A DNA stretch of 64,000 bases, taken from Leptospiraceae bacterium (lineage in GTDB: Bacteria; Spirochaetota; Leptospiria; Leptospirales; Leptospiraceae). Under the pieces are notes generated by a model, which was given only the letters and a program-made list of their open reading frames with translations, searched no databases and was not told the DNA's origin. The translations under genes were made by a program, and so were the position numbers. Of the stretch, positions 37,002 to 46,875 are shown one piece after another. Position 1 is the stretch's first letter. Every line of letters begins with the position of its first letter. The stretch is taken from positions 124,001 through 188,000 of the forward strand of contig JACKPA010000003.1 of assembly GCA_024233865.1 (NCBI GenBank), read 5' to 3'.

Positions 37002-37772
37002 TTATGAATGAAATCTCAAAAAAAAATGTTCAGGATTTTCACCAGTAAAAGATTTGAATTTATGAATGAAATGAGACTGATCATAATATCCCATGGTATG
37101 AGCCATATCAGTCAAAGAACTTGAATTTTTATAATTTTTCAAAAAATTTTGAAATTTAACTAGGGATGCATATTTTTTAGGACTTGTTCCAACCGATTTT
37201 TTAAACCTTTTTTCTAAACTACTTGGACTGACATATAATTTTTTCTGGATTTCAGAAATTCTTATATTGCCATTTGTTTTTTGAATGTGAGAAATCGCCA
37301 TCGCGACCAAATGATCTTCCCTTTCTGGTATAAATTTTGAAATCAAAAAATTTTGTATGACATCAATTCTTTCCTGATCTGTTTTTGCAAAAAAAAGTTT
37401 TTCTTTTATGTATATCAGTTCGGATAGTTTGAAAAAATTTTCCAATGTCGTACTCACAGAAAAAAGCTCGTTTAAAGGAAATGGGAAAAAAGAGGAAGCG
37501 CCTAATTCATTGAACTTTACCAAAACCGAACTTGTATTTTTAGAAGTGTTAAATATTCTATAGGTATCGGTAATTCCAGTAACACCATAGTTTGACAAAG
37601 GAACAATTTTATTTTCGTGTGAATAAGAAATACTTCCTTGGTATTGAAAACCAAGTACAAAATTTGTATCTGGGAATACCTTGAAAGAGGATTCACGTAA
37701 AGATTCTTGAATGTATAAATATTTTACATAAGGTTGTAAAAAATCACAAGGTTCATAAATTTGGTTTTTCAT
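37002..37772 (-). CDS. AraC-family transcriptional regulator
   Basis: 256 aa from the ATG at 37772; an upstream TTG at 37784 would add four residues. The C-terminal ~95 residues form the two helix-turn-helix units of AraC regulators (ISEIQKKLYVSPSSLEKRFK, then SLTDMAHTMGYYDQSHFIHK). The N-terminal ~150 residues resemble the DUF6597-type sensor domain of that family. It probably controls the adjacent DUF1398 gene, but target and ligand are not shown by the sequence. Confidence 0.88.
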   Translation of the reverse strand: MKNQIYEPCDFLQPYVKYLYIQESLRESSFKVFPDTNFVLGFQYQGSISYSHENKIVPLSNYGVTGITDTYRIFNTSKNTSSVLVKFNELGASSFFPFPLNELFSVSTTLENFFKLSELIYIKEKLFFAKTDQERIDVIQNFLISKFIPEREDHLVAMAISHIQKTNGNIRISEIQKKLYVSPSSLEKRFKKSVGTSPKKYASLVKFQNFLKNYKNSSSLTDMAHTMGYYDQSHFIHKFKSFTGENPEHFFLRFHS

Positions 37773-38187
37773 TTTATACAACAAATTACGTTTTTTGACT
37801 TTATGTCAACCTTAAAACCATTCTCAAAAAAGCCGGTTTTTTATTGGGCAAAGCTTTATTCCATACAACTTGACCAAGGTGATTTCTCATGATTTTCCCT
37901 GGGTTACATTAACATAGGATGTCTTTGTCTTAAACAAAACTAACGTTAAAAAAAGCTGATGAACCCATTGCTTGAGAAAAAGAAGTAACTCTATTCAAAA
38001 CTTTAAATTTTTATTTGCATTTCTTTCTTATTTAAATACTTAGAGATAATGAGATTTTTTTTATCTGTAATGAAATTCATATCTTTTTGTTTTCGAACCA
38101 TAACATTCCTAAAAATTAGCCCCAGGTTAAAGTTTAGCGTAACTTGAAAACATTAATTTATTATATTAAAATACACAGGGTAGGTCA
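37773..38187. other. Intergenic stretch without genes
   Basis: About 415 bp between the divergent AraC-type gene and guaB. No open frame of note, no tRNA-like fold and no strong hairpin apart from a weak AT-rich CCGG-centred one near 37832. It should hold the guaB promoter; a ribosome-binding site AGGGTAGG lies just upstream of the guaB ATG. Confidence 0.4.
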
Positions 38188-39711
38188 ATGACTAATTCAT
38201 TTAACACTAAAGAAATTATTGATGGTCTGTCGGGAGAAGATATTTTTTCTACTTCCATCGGACTCACCTATAAAGATTTTTTAGTATTGCCTGGTTTTAT
38301 AAATTTTAATCCGTCGGATGTAGAATTAGAGACAAATCTTACAAAAAACATAAAAATCAAAAGACCTTTTGTAAGTTCTCCCATGGATACTGTAACCGAA
38401 GCAGCCATGGCTATTGCTTTAGCTCTCCAAGGTGGGATAGGGGTTGTGCACTATAACAATACCATAGACGAGCAAGTAAGCATCGTTAAAAAAGTCAAAA
38501 GGTATGAAAACGGATTTATTTCCGATCCTGTAGTATTGAGTCCGGAACATACGATACATGATTTGGATAAAATTAAGGAAAAATACGGATTTTCCGGAAT
38601 TCCTATAACAGAAGACGGGACTCAAAATACAAAACTAATAGGAATTGTTACAAATAGAGACGTAGATTTTGAAAAAGACAGATCAATCCCCTTGAGTCAA
38701 GTAATGACGAAAAAGTTAATTACGGGTTATGTTGGCATGACTCTCAAAGAAGCAAATAATATCCTCAAAACAAGCAAAAAAGGAAAAATCCCCATTATTG
38801 ATGCGGAAGGAAAACTAGTTTCTTTGGTTAGCCGTTCTGATCTTAAAAAAAGGAGAGAATTTCCGGATTCATCCAAAGATGAGCAAAAAAGGTTACGAGT
38901 AGGAGCTGCCGTTTCGACTTTGGTGGAAGGGCGTGACAGGGTTGCCGCTTTGTATGAAGCTGGTGTAGACGTTATTGTAATTGATTCTGCCCAAGGTAAT
39001 TCTATTTACCAAATTGAAATGATTCAATTTTTAAAAACGAATTTTCCAGGTTTGGATGTCATTGCCGGAAATGTTGTCACAAAAGCCCAGTGTAAAAATT
39101 TGATAGAAGCCGGGGCAGACGGTTTACGAGTTGGAATGGGACCCGGTTCTATATGTATCACCCAAGAGACTATGGCTGTAGGTAGGGCACAAGCTACTGC
39201 TGTTTACAAAACTGCGAGCTTTGCTTCCAAATACAAAATTCCTATTATGGCTGATGGTGGAATCACCAGTATTGGAGATATGGCAAATGCTTTGGCAATA
39301 GGTGCTTCAACTTGTATGATGGGTTCTATGTTTGCCGGAACTGATGAAGCTCCGGGAGACTATTTTTATGAAAATGGAGTTCGATTGAAAAAATACAGGG
39401 GAATGGCAAGCGTGGAAGCAATGAAAGCTGGCGGTGACAAAAGATACTACAGTGAAAGTCAAAGAATTTTAGTTGCCCAAGGCGTCTCCGGAGCTGTAGC
39501 TGCAAAAGGTGGTGTTCAGAATTTAATCCCTTATTTAAGCCAAGGACTAAAACACTCCTTCCAAGATATGGGATATAAAAATATTAATGAGCTACATGAA
39601 TCACTCTATTCTCAGCAGCTTAGGTTTGAAAAAAGGAGCGAAGCAGCTCAAGCCCAAGGATCCGTGTATGGATTGTATTCTTACAACAAACCTGCCATGC
39701 GCGGTGAGTAA
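38188..39711 (+). CDS. guaB: IMP dehydrogenase
   Basis: 507 aa. Converts IMP to XMP with NAD+, the first step from IMP to GMP. The catalytic cysteine is C323 (GPGSICITQE). Two CBS domains occupy about 100-220, inserted in the barrel as usual (MTKKLITGYVGMTLKEAN). The flap and C-terminal motifs (KKYRGMASVEAM) are present. Length normal. Confidence 0.97.
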   Translation: MTNSFNTKEIIDGLSGEDIFSTSIGLTYKDFLVLPGFINFNPSDVELETNLTKNIKIKRPFVSSPMDTVTEAAMAIALALQGGIGVVHYNNTIDEQVSIVKKVKRYENGFISDPVVLSPEHTIHDLDKIKEKYGFSGIPITEDGTQNTKLIGIVTNRDVDFEKDRSIPLSQVMTKKLITGYVGMTLKEANNILKTSKKGKIPIIDAEGKLVSLVSRSDLKKRREFPDSSKDEQKRLRVGAAVSTLVEGRDRVAALYEAGVDVIVIDSAQGNSIYQIEMIQFLKTNFPGLDVIAGNVVTKAQCKNLIEAGADGLRVGMGPGSICITQETMAVGRAQATAVYKTASFASKYKIPIMADGGITSIGDMANALAIGASTCMMGSMFAGTDEAPGDYFYENGVRLKKYRGMASVEAMKAGGDKRYYSESQRILVAQGVSGAVAAKGGVQNLIPYLSQGLKHSFQDMGYKNINELHESLYSQQLRFEKRSEAAQAQGSVYGLYSYNKPAMRGE

Positions 39712-39739
39712 ATTCTGTTGTCATGGTGAATTTTTTTTG

Positions 39740-39763
39740 TTATGGTGAGCTTGTCGAACCATA
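39740..39763. repeat. Dispersed palindromic repeat, GAGCTTGTCGA type
   Basis: The element begins TTATGGT and ends ACCATAA, perfect complements, around GAGCTTGTCGA. It lies between guaB and the beta-propeller gene. An ATG inside it opens a spurious N-terminal extension (MVSLSNHKLN) to the following gene. The GAGCTTG / TCGA core recurs in 61133-61194. Confidence 0.6.
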
Positions 39764-39783
39764 AACTAAATATAGGAGAATAT

Positions 39784-42378
39784 ATGCGACATTCATTCAA
39801 AAAAATATACGCTCTTTATACGGTTATAGGAATTATTTTATTTGCTTTAGTTTATTACTTCATTAGCACAACACCGTTTGGAAGTTACAATTTACTACCC
39901 GGTAAAGAAGTGAGTAATCCGAGTGGAAGGTATGATTATGAAGTTCCTCTTGATCCGCAGAGTCCTTGGCCAAAATTCAGAGCAAACGTACTGCAAAACG
40001 GTCGTTCTAACGTGATTTCTTATCAATCAAAATCTCGTCCTTATGAATTCAAAACGGGCAAAGGTATTTTTAGCTCTCCGGTAGTTGATTCAAAAGGAAC
40101 AGTTTATATAGGCTCTGCTGATCACTATTTTTATGCCATTAATATAGACGGTAGCTTGAAGTGGAAGTTTGCAACGGATGAGATCATAGATTCTTCTGCT
40201 CTTCTGGATGATAAAGGACGTGTATATTTTGGTTCCGGTGACGGTTTTGTTTATTGTTTGGAAAGAGAAACGGGCGAGTTGGTTTGGAAATTCAAGTCCC
40301 ACACACCCAAAGAAGTGGAAGAAAAGTTTGGTATAAAAACCTACAACGTCAACTGGTTTGAAGGGAATATCGCCATGCTAAAAGACGGAACCATCCTGGC
40401 ACCCAATGACAATTATTTGGTTTATACCCTTGACCGAGACACAGGAAAACAAAAATCTCAGTATTTCGGAAATGAGATGATTTGGTCTTTACCAGCATTG
40501 AATCCTGATACAGGAATTGCCTATTTTGGCTCAACATTTATTGCCATGAAAAATGTTTTTGCCTACGATACGGTAACAGGAAAAGAATTGTGGACAACAG
40601 GTGGTCTTGGTTCTGTTGCTGCAACCATTATGTTAACTTCCAAAGACCCTAAAGGTGCTTTGGTTGTGGGTGGATTTGATGGGTTCTTACGAGCTTATAC
40701 GCAAGATACTGGAAAGCAACTCTGGAAATTCGGAGCAAGAGATCACATCTACGGTAGCCCGTCTCAGCAAGCTGACGGAACCATCATTCAGGCATCAGCT
40801 GACGGAACGGTCTACGCCATCAATCCCAAAAACGGTAGTGCTATTTGGGCTTTTGACACGCTCGAGTCAATTCGATCTTCTCCAGCCATTGATACCAATG
40901 GAATTGTTTATATCGGCTCCGGAGAAGGAAAACTGTTTGCCATTAATCCCAATGGAAGTCTTAGGTGGGCATACCAGTGTATTTTGGATGATCGAAATGA
41001 TATGAATTCTTCACCGGCTCTGGGAAAAGAAGGTGTTTATATTGGTGGAGAAAACGGAGGAATCTTTTTTATACCATTTGATTACCCACTCACAGATGCT
41101 GGAAAAAAGGATACACGAACAACTCTTGGACCCAGTGAGATGCTTCCGAAAGAAGGCAACTATCTGTTTTATACAACAAGATTCGGTGCTCTATCGACTT
41201 CTCCACCGAAAGAAATTGATGCCAACGAACCTTTGACCTTTACGCTGTATGTTCGTAAAAAAGGTGATACGGTCTTGTCTGCTATTGACAAAGAAAGCTT
41301 GAAAGTAGAGTTTTCTAAAAATCTCAAAGCACAGGTGAACGTTTCTGCCGACAGGCGTTTTGTGACTCTTATACCCCAAGAAAAATGGATGGGAAAGGAA
41401 GGTGGTGAACTCACTATTAACTTTAAGGGCAGCTATAAAACAAATCTGTCTCGTTTTGGCTTGAAATTTTATGGTGGTGAAAAGGGTGGAGAATACGATC
41501 AGACATTTAAGTTTCGTGTAGCGGAAAGACAAACAAGTGAGAACCCTTACAAAATTCCGGAAAAAACGGGTGACCTTTCTTCCGTTTTTGAGATTAGCCG
41601 TCTGGCAATACCCAATCCAACCATGATGCCATCTTGGAATCAGATCGGATTTGACTCTCTACATTATCTTTTGGGAACGGTAGAGAGACAAGGTGATAAT
41701 ACAATTGTCTGGGTTGTTCCGGGAAAATTGGATGAACAAACCGGAAAAACGGTGGTAGACCCTTCTTTGGCTGATGTATTTCCTTTGAATATGGACTATG
41801 ATAACGGACTTCTTACCCTTTATAACTATGAAGGATTTACGATTAGCTTTGTGGGAACTTGGGACATGCCGGTGGGAATGTACCGGATAGCAACCAAAGC
41901 AGACCCCAAAACGGGAAAAATGATTCGAACTGCCGCTCTTAGCTCTGTTGCAAGAGGAGATGAAATCCGGCTTTATGGTAAGTTTCTAAAACTTATGGGA
42001 CTTTCTGATTTTTCTACCGGTTTGATGCAGCTTTATGGAGGTTTGAACTTTAATCTTTGGAATGAAGGTGTGATGGGTTCACCTGACGGAATTGGTGAAG
42101 TTCAAATAGATGTGACAAAAAATTCCACAAGCGTAAATATCCAAAACGGAACTCTCAAAAAAGATGAACACGTTTTTGCGACACTCTTAGTCAATGCAGA
42201 AACAGGAAAACCAATTCCTACAAACTACGCAAGAAAAATCAAGGTAGACGCAGATAAAGACGGAAACGTAACCAAAGTATTTTTGGAGTATGAGTCAGGC
42301 TTGGTAAAAGGAAAAGTCAGAGCTTATTATATGGTGGACACTTATCCGGCTTTTAAAACAGAAACTGAGGTGAAATAG
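39784..42378 (+). CDS. PQQ-type beta-propeller repeat protein, membrane-anchored
   Basis: 864 aa from the ATG at 39784, chosen because the upstream part derives from a repeat element and TAGGAG precedes this start by 7 nt or so. A hydrophobic segment near residues 8-28 is a signal anchor. Residues ~60-450 carry repeated propeller blades (GSADHYFYAIN, GSGDGFVYCLE, ASADGTVYAIN, GSGEGKLFAIN) of the PQQ-like family (SSPVVDSKGTVYIGS). The C-terminal ~400 residues are unrecognised. Such proteins may be dehydrogenases or BamB-like scaffolds; no PQQ ligands can be judged from sequence. Confidence 0.8.
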   Translation: MRHSFKKIYALYTVIGIILFALVYYFISTTPFGSYNLLPGKEVSNPSGRYDYEVPLDPQSPWPKFRANVLQNGRSNVISYQSKSRPYEFKTGKGIFSSPVVDSKGTVYIGSADHYFYAINIDGSLKWKFATDEIIDSSALLDDKGRVYFGSGDGFVYCLERETGELVWKFKSHTPKEVEEKFGIKTYNVNWFEGNIAMLKDGTILAPNDNYLVYTLDRDTGKQKSQYFGNEMIWSLPALNPDTGIAYFGSTFIAMKNVFAYDTVTGKELWTTGGLGSVAATIMLTSKDPKGALVVGGFDGFLRAYTQDTGKQLWKFGARDHIYGSPSQQADGTIIQASADGTVYAINPKNGSAIWAFDTLESIRSSPAIDTNGIVYIGSGEGKLFAINPNGSLRWAYQCILDDRNDMNSSPALGKEGVYIGGENGGIFFIPFDYPLTDAGKKDTRTTLGPSEMLPKEGNYLFYTTRFGALSTSPPKEIDANEPLTFTLYVRKKGDTVLSAIDKESLKVEFSKNLKAQVNVSADRRFVTLIPQEKWMGKEGGELTINFKGSYKTNLSRFGLKFYGGEKGGEYDQTFKFRVAERQTSENPYKIPEKTGDLSSVFEISRLAIPNPTMMPSWNQIGFDSLHYLLGTVERQGDNTIVWVVPGKLDEQTGKTVVDPSLADVFPLNMDYDNGLLTLYNYEGFTISFVGTWDMPVGMYRIATKADPKTGKMIRTAALSSVARGDEIRLYGKFLKLMGLSDFSTGLMQLYGGLNFNLWNEGVMGSPDGIGEVQIDVTKNSTSVNIQNGTLKKDEHVFATLLVNAETGKPIPTNYARKIKVDADKDGNVTKVFLEYESGLVKGKVRAYYMVDTYPAFKTETEVK

Positions 42379-42391
42379 AGTTTTGCCTATA

Positions 42392-42423
42392 AAAAATCAT
42401 CTTACTTCCCTAAGGTGATTTTT
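42392..42423. terminator. Bidirectional Rho-independent terminator
   Basis: AAAAATCATCTTA (42392-42404) pairs with TAAGGTGATTTTT (42411-42423), 13 positions with one G-U, loop CTTCCC. It sits between the convergent stop codons of the beta-propeller gene (42378) and the hybrid kinase (42402), and has a T-run on each strand. The kinase stop codon itself lies in the left arm, so the 3' end of that gene forms part of the terminator. Confidence 0.75.
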
Positions 42424-45400
42424 ATTCCATTTATAATATCATAAAATTTGTCCAGAGTATTAGGAATGCCTACTATATCAAAGCTTTCTGTTTCAATTAA
42501 TAATTGTTTTCCGTATTGCTCGAGTAAATCGTATTGGTATTGTTTTCCAAACTTAATTAATTCTTTGGAGAAGGTTTCTATTTCTTCAAAAATTAACCTA
42601 TCTTTTAATTGCTCAAATGAATTCATATAATTTAATTCAAGAATATTGAGTAGGCTTTTGAGTTCTTGTATGTTGATTGGCTTTTTTTCTAAATTTGAAG
42701 GATTTTTTTGGATAGGTATGTTTTTTGCCGAGTAAGGTATATATTTTTTTATTTCCTTAAGCAAAACTTTTTTGCGAATTGGTTTTCTAATGTAACTGCT
42801 AAATAAGTCTTTTTGTGAATCGTCATAAACGCTAGAAGCGGTTAAGGCTATTACCGGGATAGAATTCCATTCCGGAACGGTTTTAAGAATCTTTATAAAC
42901 TCATATCCGTCCATAACCGGCATGCGAATATCCAACAAAACAAGATTTGGTATGTGTTCCTTAATAATTTCAAGGGCCACTTTACCATCAGATGCCTCTA
43001 TCAATTTAAAAGAATATTTTTCTAAGAAAGCTTTTACCAGTTCACGATTATCCTTTATATCATCTACAACCAAGATTGTAGCTTCTCGAAAGATAACATC
43101 GCTCTCGGGTTTTTCTTTTGTTTTATTTGTGATTTGAGATGAAATTGCCACTTCTTTTAAATGGACAGTAAATGTACTTCCTTTTTCTTGTGTGCTATCT
43201 AGTAAAATTTCCCCTCCCATCATCTTAACCAAGCGGTTGCATATAGTTAATCCTAAGCCGGTTCCACCATATTTAGCGTGGTCTTGACCGACTCTTTGGT
43301 TAAAAGCATCAAATATCATTTCTTGCTCTTTACCAGGTATACCAATACCGCTGTCTTGAACGGATATAAAAAGTTCTACCATATCGTCCGAATTACTTAG
43401 TGGAATCATTTTTAGAGAAATTTTAATATACCCTGCATCTGTAAATTTAATAGCATTCCCTATTAAATTAATAAATACCTGTTTAATTCTTAGTTCGTCT
43501 AAGTAAAATGATACTATGTTTTGCTCCATTTCTATAATAAATTCAAGTTTTTTTTGCTCAACAATTATGGAAAAAAAATTCTGGATTTCCCATATTAAAG
43601 AATATAAATTAACACTAGAATATTGAAGTTGATACTTTCCGGCTTCAATTTTAGACAAGTCCAAAATATCGTTGATGATATTCAACAGAACTCTTCCACT
43701 GGATTGAATGGATGATAGATATTGTTTTTGTCTTTCTTCGTATAGTAAATCATTTAGCAGTTCTGTAAATCCGAGAATGGAATTCATGGGAGTACGGATT
43801 TCATGACTCATATTTGCTAAAAATTCGCTTTTAATCTTATTTGCATTTTCGGCTTCTTCTTTGGCTTTTTTTAGGTCTTCGTTTGCTTGTTTTATATCTT
43901 CTTCTGATTTTTTACGATCTGTAATGTCATGTACTAAGCAAGCTATACCAATATTTTGACCATATTCATTGTAAAGGCTTGTGTTGTACCAATCACAATA
44001 AATCAGCCTGCCATCTTTTGTTTTGTTGTATGTGGGACTGATAACTTCTCCTTCATGTATGATCAGTTGCTTGAGTTCTTTGTTGAGTTTGGTTTTTATG
44101 TCTTCAGGAACCAAAAGTTCGAATACATTTTTTTCTATGACTTCTTTATCCGAATATCCGAAAATCTTTTCAGCAGCCGGATTCCAGTTGACAATGGTAA
44201 AGTTCGGAGTTAATTCGATGTAAGCAAGAGGAGTTTTTTGAAAATGGAATAAAAATTTTTGATTGAGTTGCCGAAAGGTTTTCTCACTTCTGGTTAATTC
44301 TTTATTAAAGTTTATGAGCTCTTTATTCATCTGAACAATTTCTTCGCTTCTTGATTTTACAAGAATTTCTAGGTGTTGCTTGTATTTATCCAAATCTTCC
44401 TCTGCTTGTTTCCGTTTGGTTATGTTTTCTACAAATGCCAATAAATACATCAATCCACTCTGGGTGTATTTTAAGCCAGATACCGTAAGATGCACCCATA
44501 CAGTTTCACCGTTTTTACGAACATAACGTTTTTCCATAGAGTATCCCGTTGTTTTGCCCGAAAGGAATTCGTCTAATTTATTCACATTCATTTCGAGATC
44601 ATCAGAATAGGTTATGTCTTTAAATGACAGTTGAGATAATTCTTCTTGCGAGTAACCAACAATCTCGCAAAATTTTTGATTAACCTTTTGAAATTTACCA
44701 TTCGGAAAAGCATACACAATGCCTACGGCTGCTTGTTCAAACATTGCTCTAAATCGAATTTCACTTTCTTGCAACGCCTTTTCCATTTTTTTCCTTTCAG
44801 AAATATCAACAGAAACAATTAGCACTGCTTTACGTTCAAAATATTCAAAAGGAATTTTATGGGTTTGCAGATACAGAATATTATTTGTCAAGTTTTCAAA
44901 TGACTCTTCTGCAATAAATTTTTCTTTCCATAAATCTCTAACTTCTTTATCATCCTCTAAAATAGAATTTAGCTCCTCGCTATTTTTGTGTAAATCTCTT
45001 ATATTTTTACCACGTATTTGATCTGTAGTCAAATTGTATAAAGAAGCAATAGCCTTGTTTGCAAATAAAACGTTACCATCTGAATCCCTGGCAAGAATGA
45101 TATGAGGTACGGTATCAATGATAAGTTTCATTTGTTCTTTGGTTTTGTTTAGCTCTTCTTCTATTACCTTTCGTTCACTAATATTTTGAATTGTTCCATG
45201 CAGGCGAATAGGTAATGCTTCCGAATTGTATTCAATTTCAGTAGTTGCTTCTATTGTATAAACGACTGAGTTATAATGCGCTACTCTATACTCAATTTTC
45301 GATGATTTGCCTTGGCTAAGAGCCGTATAGATTAGATTTTTCAGCTTTCCTCTATCATCAGGAAAGATAGAATCCGGAAATAAATCTCCAAAACATCCTG

Positions 45401-45986
45401 TGAATTTTTCCTTTTTAAAGTTTAATAGCCTAAACATTTCCGGTGAGCATGTTAGTTTTTCGTTTAAGATGTCCCACTCCCAGTTCCCAATTTCTGCTAT
45501 TTTTTGAGCTTTTTCCAAACTTTTTGTGTTTATTTCTGCTTCTTTTATATTTTTTGACAGTTCTATAGTGTATTCTCGTAATTTTTTATTTTCAAGTTTT
45601 AGCTTTGTTAGCTCAATTTCACGTTTAATCGCGAATTCAAGTTGTTTTTGGTTGGATGGCACGGATAAAAATTGGGGCATATCTCCTACAAACAAAAAAT
45701 CATCTTGTGTTTCCAGGTTATCGTCTACCGTTAAGTAAATTATTGATAAATGAGAGTGTTTGATTTTAAGAGATTCTATGAACTTTTTTATTTCCGAGCT
45801 AGAATCTTGGTGATTTATAACTATAGCATAAATGAAAGGATTTTTTTCTAACAACTCGATGGTTTCTTTACCAAAATTTGCTGAAAATACGTGATAATTT
45901 TTTTTAAAAATACCCTCAAAAAGTTCAAAATTGAGTGTATCTTTGTCTATGTATAAAATGCCATGTTTGGTATAAGTTGAATCCAT
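42402..45986 (-). CDS. Large hybrid histidine kinase (REC-like, four PAS, HK, REC)
   Basis: 1194 aa, no membrane segment. The N-terminal ~120 residues resemble a receiver (GILYIDKDTLNFELFEGIFK) with degenerate phospho-site. Four PAS-like domains follow (starting GNWEWDIL, IIDTVPHIIL, MFEQAAVGIV, QKTPLAYIEL). The kinase has H728 (MSHEIRTPMNS) and G-box GTGLGLTICN; the receiver has D1019 (LLDIRMPVMDG). The C-terminal ~120 residues (about 1075-1194) form an unrecognised helical domain. It is 4 bp downstream of the coiled-coil PD-(D/E)XK gene, so the two are cotranscribed. Signal and target unknown. Confidence 0.92.
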   Translation of the reverse strand: MDSTYTKHGILYIDKDTLNFELFEGIFKKNYHVFSANFGKETIELLEKNPFIYAIVINHQDSSSEIKKFIESLKIKHSHLSIIYLTVDDNLETQDDFLFVGDMPQFLSVPSNQKQLEFAIKREIELTKLKLENKKLREYTIELSKNIKEAEINTKSLEKAQKIAEIGNWEWDILNEKLTCSPEMFRLLNFKKEKFTGCFGDLFPDSIFPDDRGKLKNLIYTALSQGKSSKIEYRVAHYNSVVYTIEATTEIEYNSEALPIRLHGTIQNISERKVIEEELNKTKEQMKLIIDTVPHIILARDSDGNVLFANKAIASLYNLTTDQIRGKNIRDLHKNSEELNSILEDDKEVRDLWKEKFIAEESFENLTNNILYLQTHKIPFEYFERKAVLIVSVDISERKKMEKALQESEIRFRAMFEQAAVGIVYAFPNGKFQKVNQKFCEIVGYSQEELSQLSFKDITYSDDLEMNVNKLDEFLSGKTTGYSMEKRYVRKNGETVWVHLTVSGLKYTQSGLMYLLAFVENITKRKQAEEDLDKYKQHLEILVKSRSEEIVQMNKELINFNKELTRSEKTFRQLNQKFLFHFQKTPLAYIELTPNFTIVNWNPAAEKIFGYSDKEVIEKNVFELLVPEDIKTKLNKELKQLIIHEGEVISPTYNKTKDGRLIYCDWYNTSLYNEYGQNIGIACLVHDITDRKKSEEDIKQANEDLKKAKEEAENANKIKSEFLANMSHEIRTPMNSILGFTELLNDLLYEERQKQYLSSIQSSGRVLLNIINDILDLSKIEAGKYQLQYSSVNLYSLIWEIQNFFSIIVEQKKLEFIIEMEQNIVSFYLDELRIKQVFINLIGNAIKFTDAGYIKISLKMIPLSNSDDMVELFISVQDSGIGIPGKEQEMIFDAFNQRVGQDHAKYGGTGLGLTICNRLVKMMGGEILLDSTQEKGSTFTVHLKEVAISSQITNKTKEKPESDVIFREATILVVDDIKDNRELVKAFLEKYSFKLIEASDGKVALEIIKEHIPNLVLLDIRMPVMDGYEFIKILKTVPEWNSIPVIALTASSVYDDSQKDLFSSYIRKPIRKKVLLKEIKKYIPYSAKNIPIQKNPSNLEKKPINIQELKSLLNILELNYMNSFEQLKDRLIFEEIETFSKELIKFGKQYQYDLLEQYGKQLLIETESFDIVGIPNTLDKFYDIINGIKITLGK

Positions 45987-45990
45987 TTTT

Positions 45991-46875
45991 TTATTTCTGA
46001 TTATTAACTGTGTTTAAAAAATCCTTGCTATACTTTTCATCAAATTCATAACTTTTATATATGCTGATTTCCGGATACTGTTGGTAAATATATTGCAATA
46101 CTTCATGGTTGTAGCTGTACCCCACCATAAAGGAATATACTTTCTTTTGAAAGTGCATTTTTAGTCGACCAAGCATTTTAGCAAATCGATCTATATCTTT
46201 TTTGCTTGGCTGAGCTTTACATTCTCCGATAACATATTCTATATCGCCGGTGGAATTAACCCCTTCGACAAGAATGTTTACTTCATCATAATTGCCATTA
46301 GCATAAACAATTTCTGTTCTTTCTACTTTATTGGCATAGAGTTTGTAATTATCTCTTACAAAACCTTTCATTAGAGGTATGATTTTATCTTCTAATCCAT
46401 AACCAACTACCATGGATAGCCCACCAAGCTGTTTTTTTATAGGTTTTAGCTTTTCATCAAATTCTTTGGATAACTTGACAAGCTTTTCATCAAATTCTTT
46501 GGATAACTTGACAAGCTTTTCATCAAATTCTTTGGATAACTTGGCAAGCTTTTCATCAAATTCTTTGGATAACTTGACAAGCTTTTCGTCAAATTCTTTG
46601 GATAATTTGGCAAGCTTTTCATCAAATTCTTTGGATAATTTTTCTCCCAAACGAAAGAGTTTTTCATCAAATTCCTTGGATAATTTTTCTCCCAAACGAA
46701 AGAGTTTTTCATCAAATTCCTTGGATTGCTTGGCTAAAGCTTCATCAAGATAGGTTGGGGAAATCGTTTTTCCTCCATTTGCACTTATCAAAGCCTCGAA
46801 AAGCTTTATCCCAAATCCGGCATCTTTGTAAATGGCTTCTATTATCTCAGATTTAAACTCTTCTGTTATTATCAT
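45991..46875 (-). CDS. Coiled-coil PD-(D/E)XK-like protein with SKEFDEKL repeats
   Basis: 294 aa from the ATG at 46875, which is preceded by GGAGGGAG; an upstream in-frame ATG at 46902 lacks such a site. Residues ~55-140 consist of eight copies of SKEFDEKL, two spacings of 15 residues and five of 11 (hendecads), so a long coiled coil, probably oligomeric. The C-terminal part has E218-C-K220 (YVIGECKAQ) after an acidic strand (YDEVNILVEG), the pattern of a PD-(D/E)XK fold often named DUF3782-like. Ends 4 bp before the hybrid kinase start. Nuclease activity unproved. Confidence 0.8.
   Translation of the reverse strand: MIITEEFKSEIIEAIYKDAGFGIKLFEALISANGGKTISPTYLDEALAKQSKEFDEKLFRLGEKLSKEFDEKLFRLGEKLSKEFDEKLAKLSKEFDEKLVKLSKEFDEKLAKLSKEFDEKLVKLSKEFDEKLVKLSKEFDEKLKPIKKQLGGLSMVVGYGLEDKIIPLMKGFVRDNYKLYANKVERTEIVYANGNYDEVNILVEGVNSTGDIEYVIGECKAQPSKKDIDRFAKMLGRLKMHFQKKVYSFMVGYSYNHEVLQYIYQQYPEISIYKSYEFDEKYSKDFLNTVNNQK
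46450..46740. repeat. Tandem coding repeat (33-bp and 45-bp units)
   Basis: The DNA encoding SKEFDEKL repeats eight times, five at 33-bp and two at 45-bp spacing, inside the coiled-coil gene. The copies are nearly identical in DNA (for example TTTTCATCAAATTCTTTGGA on the plus strand). Recent expansion or length variation by slippage or recombination is therefore likely; units are multiples of 3, so frame is kept. Confidence 0.85.

Noticed and set aside
39742..39783. N-terminal extension (MVSLSNH...) of the beta-propeller protein
   Set aside because: It is the translation of a dispersed palindromic element; the ATG at 39784 has a ribosome-binding site and starts a normal signal anchor.
46450..46740. 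Possible CRISPR array
   Set aside because: The units are contiguous 33- or 45-bp coding repeats without unique spacers.
46412..46753. Plus-strand open frame made of serine/asparagine repeats
   Set aside because: It is the antisense of the SKEFDEKL coiled-coil repeats, and its repeats only reflect that gene.
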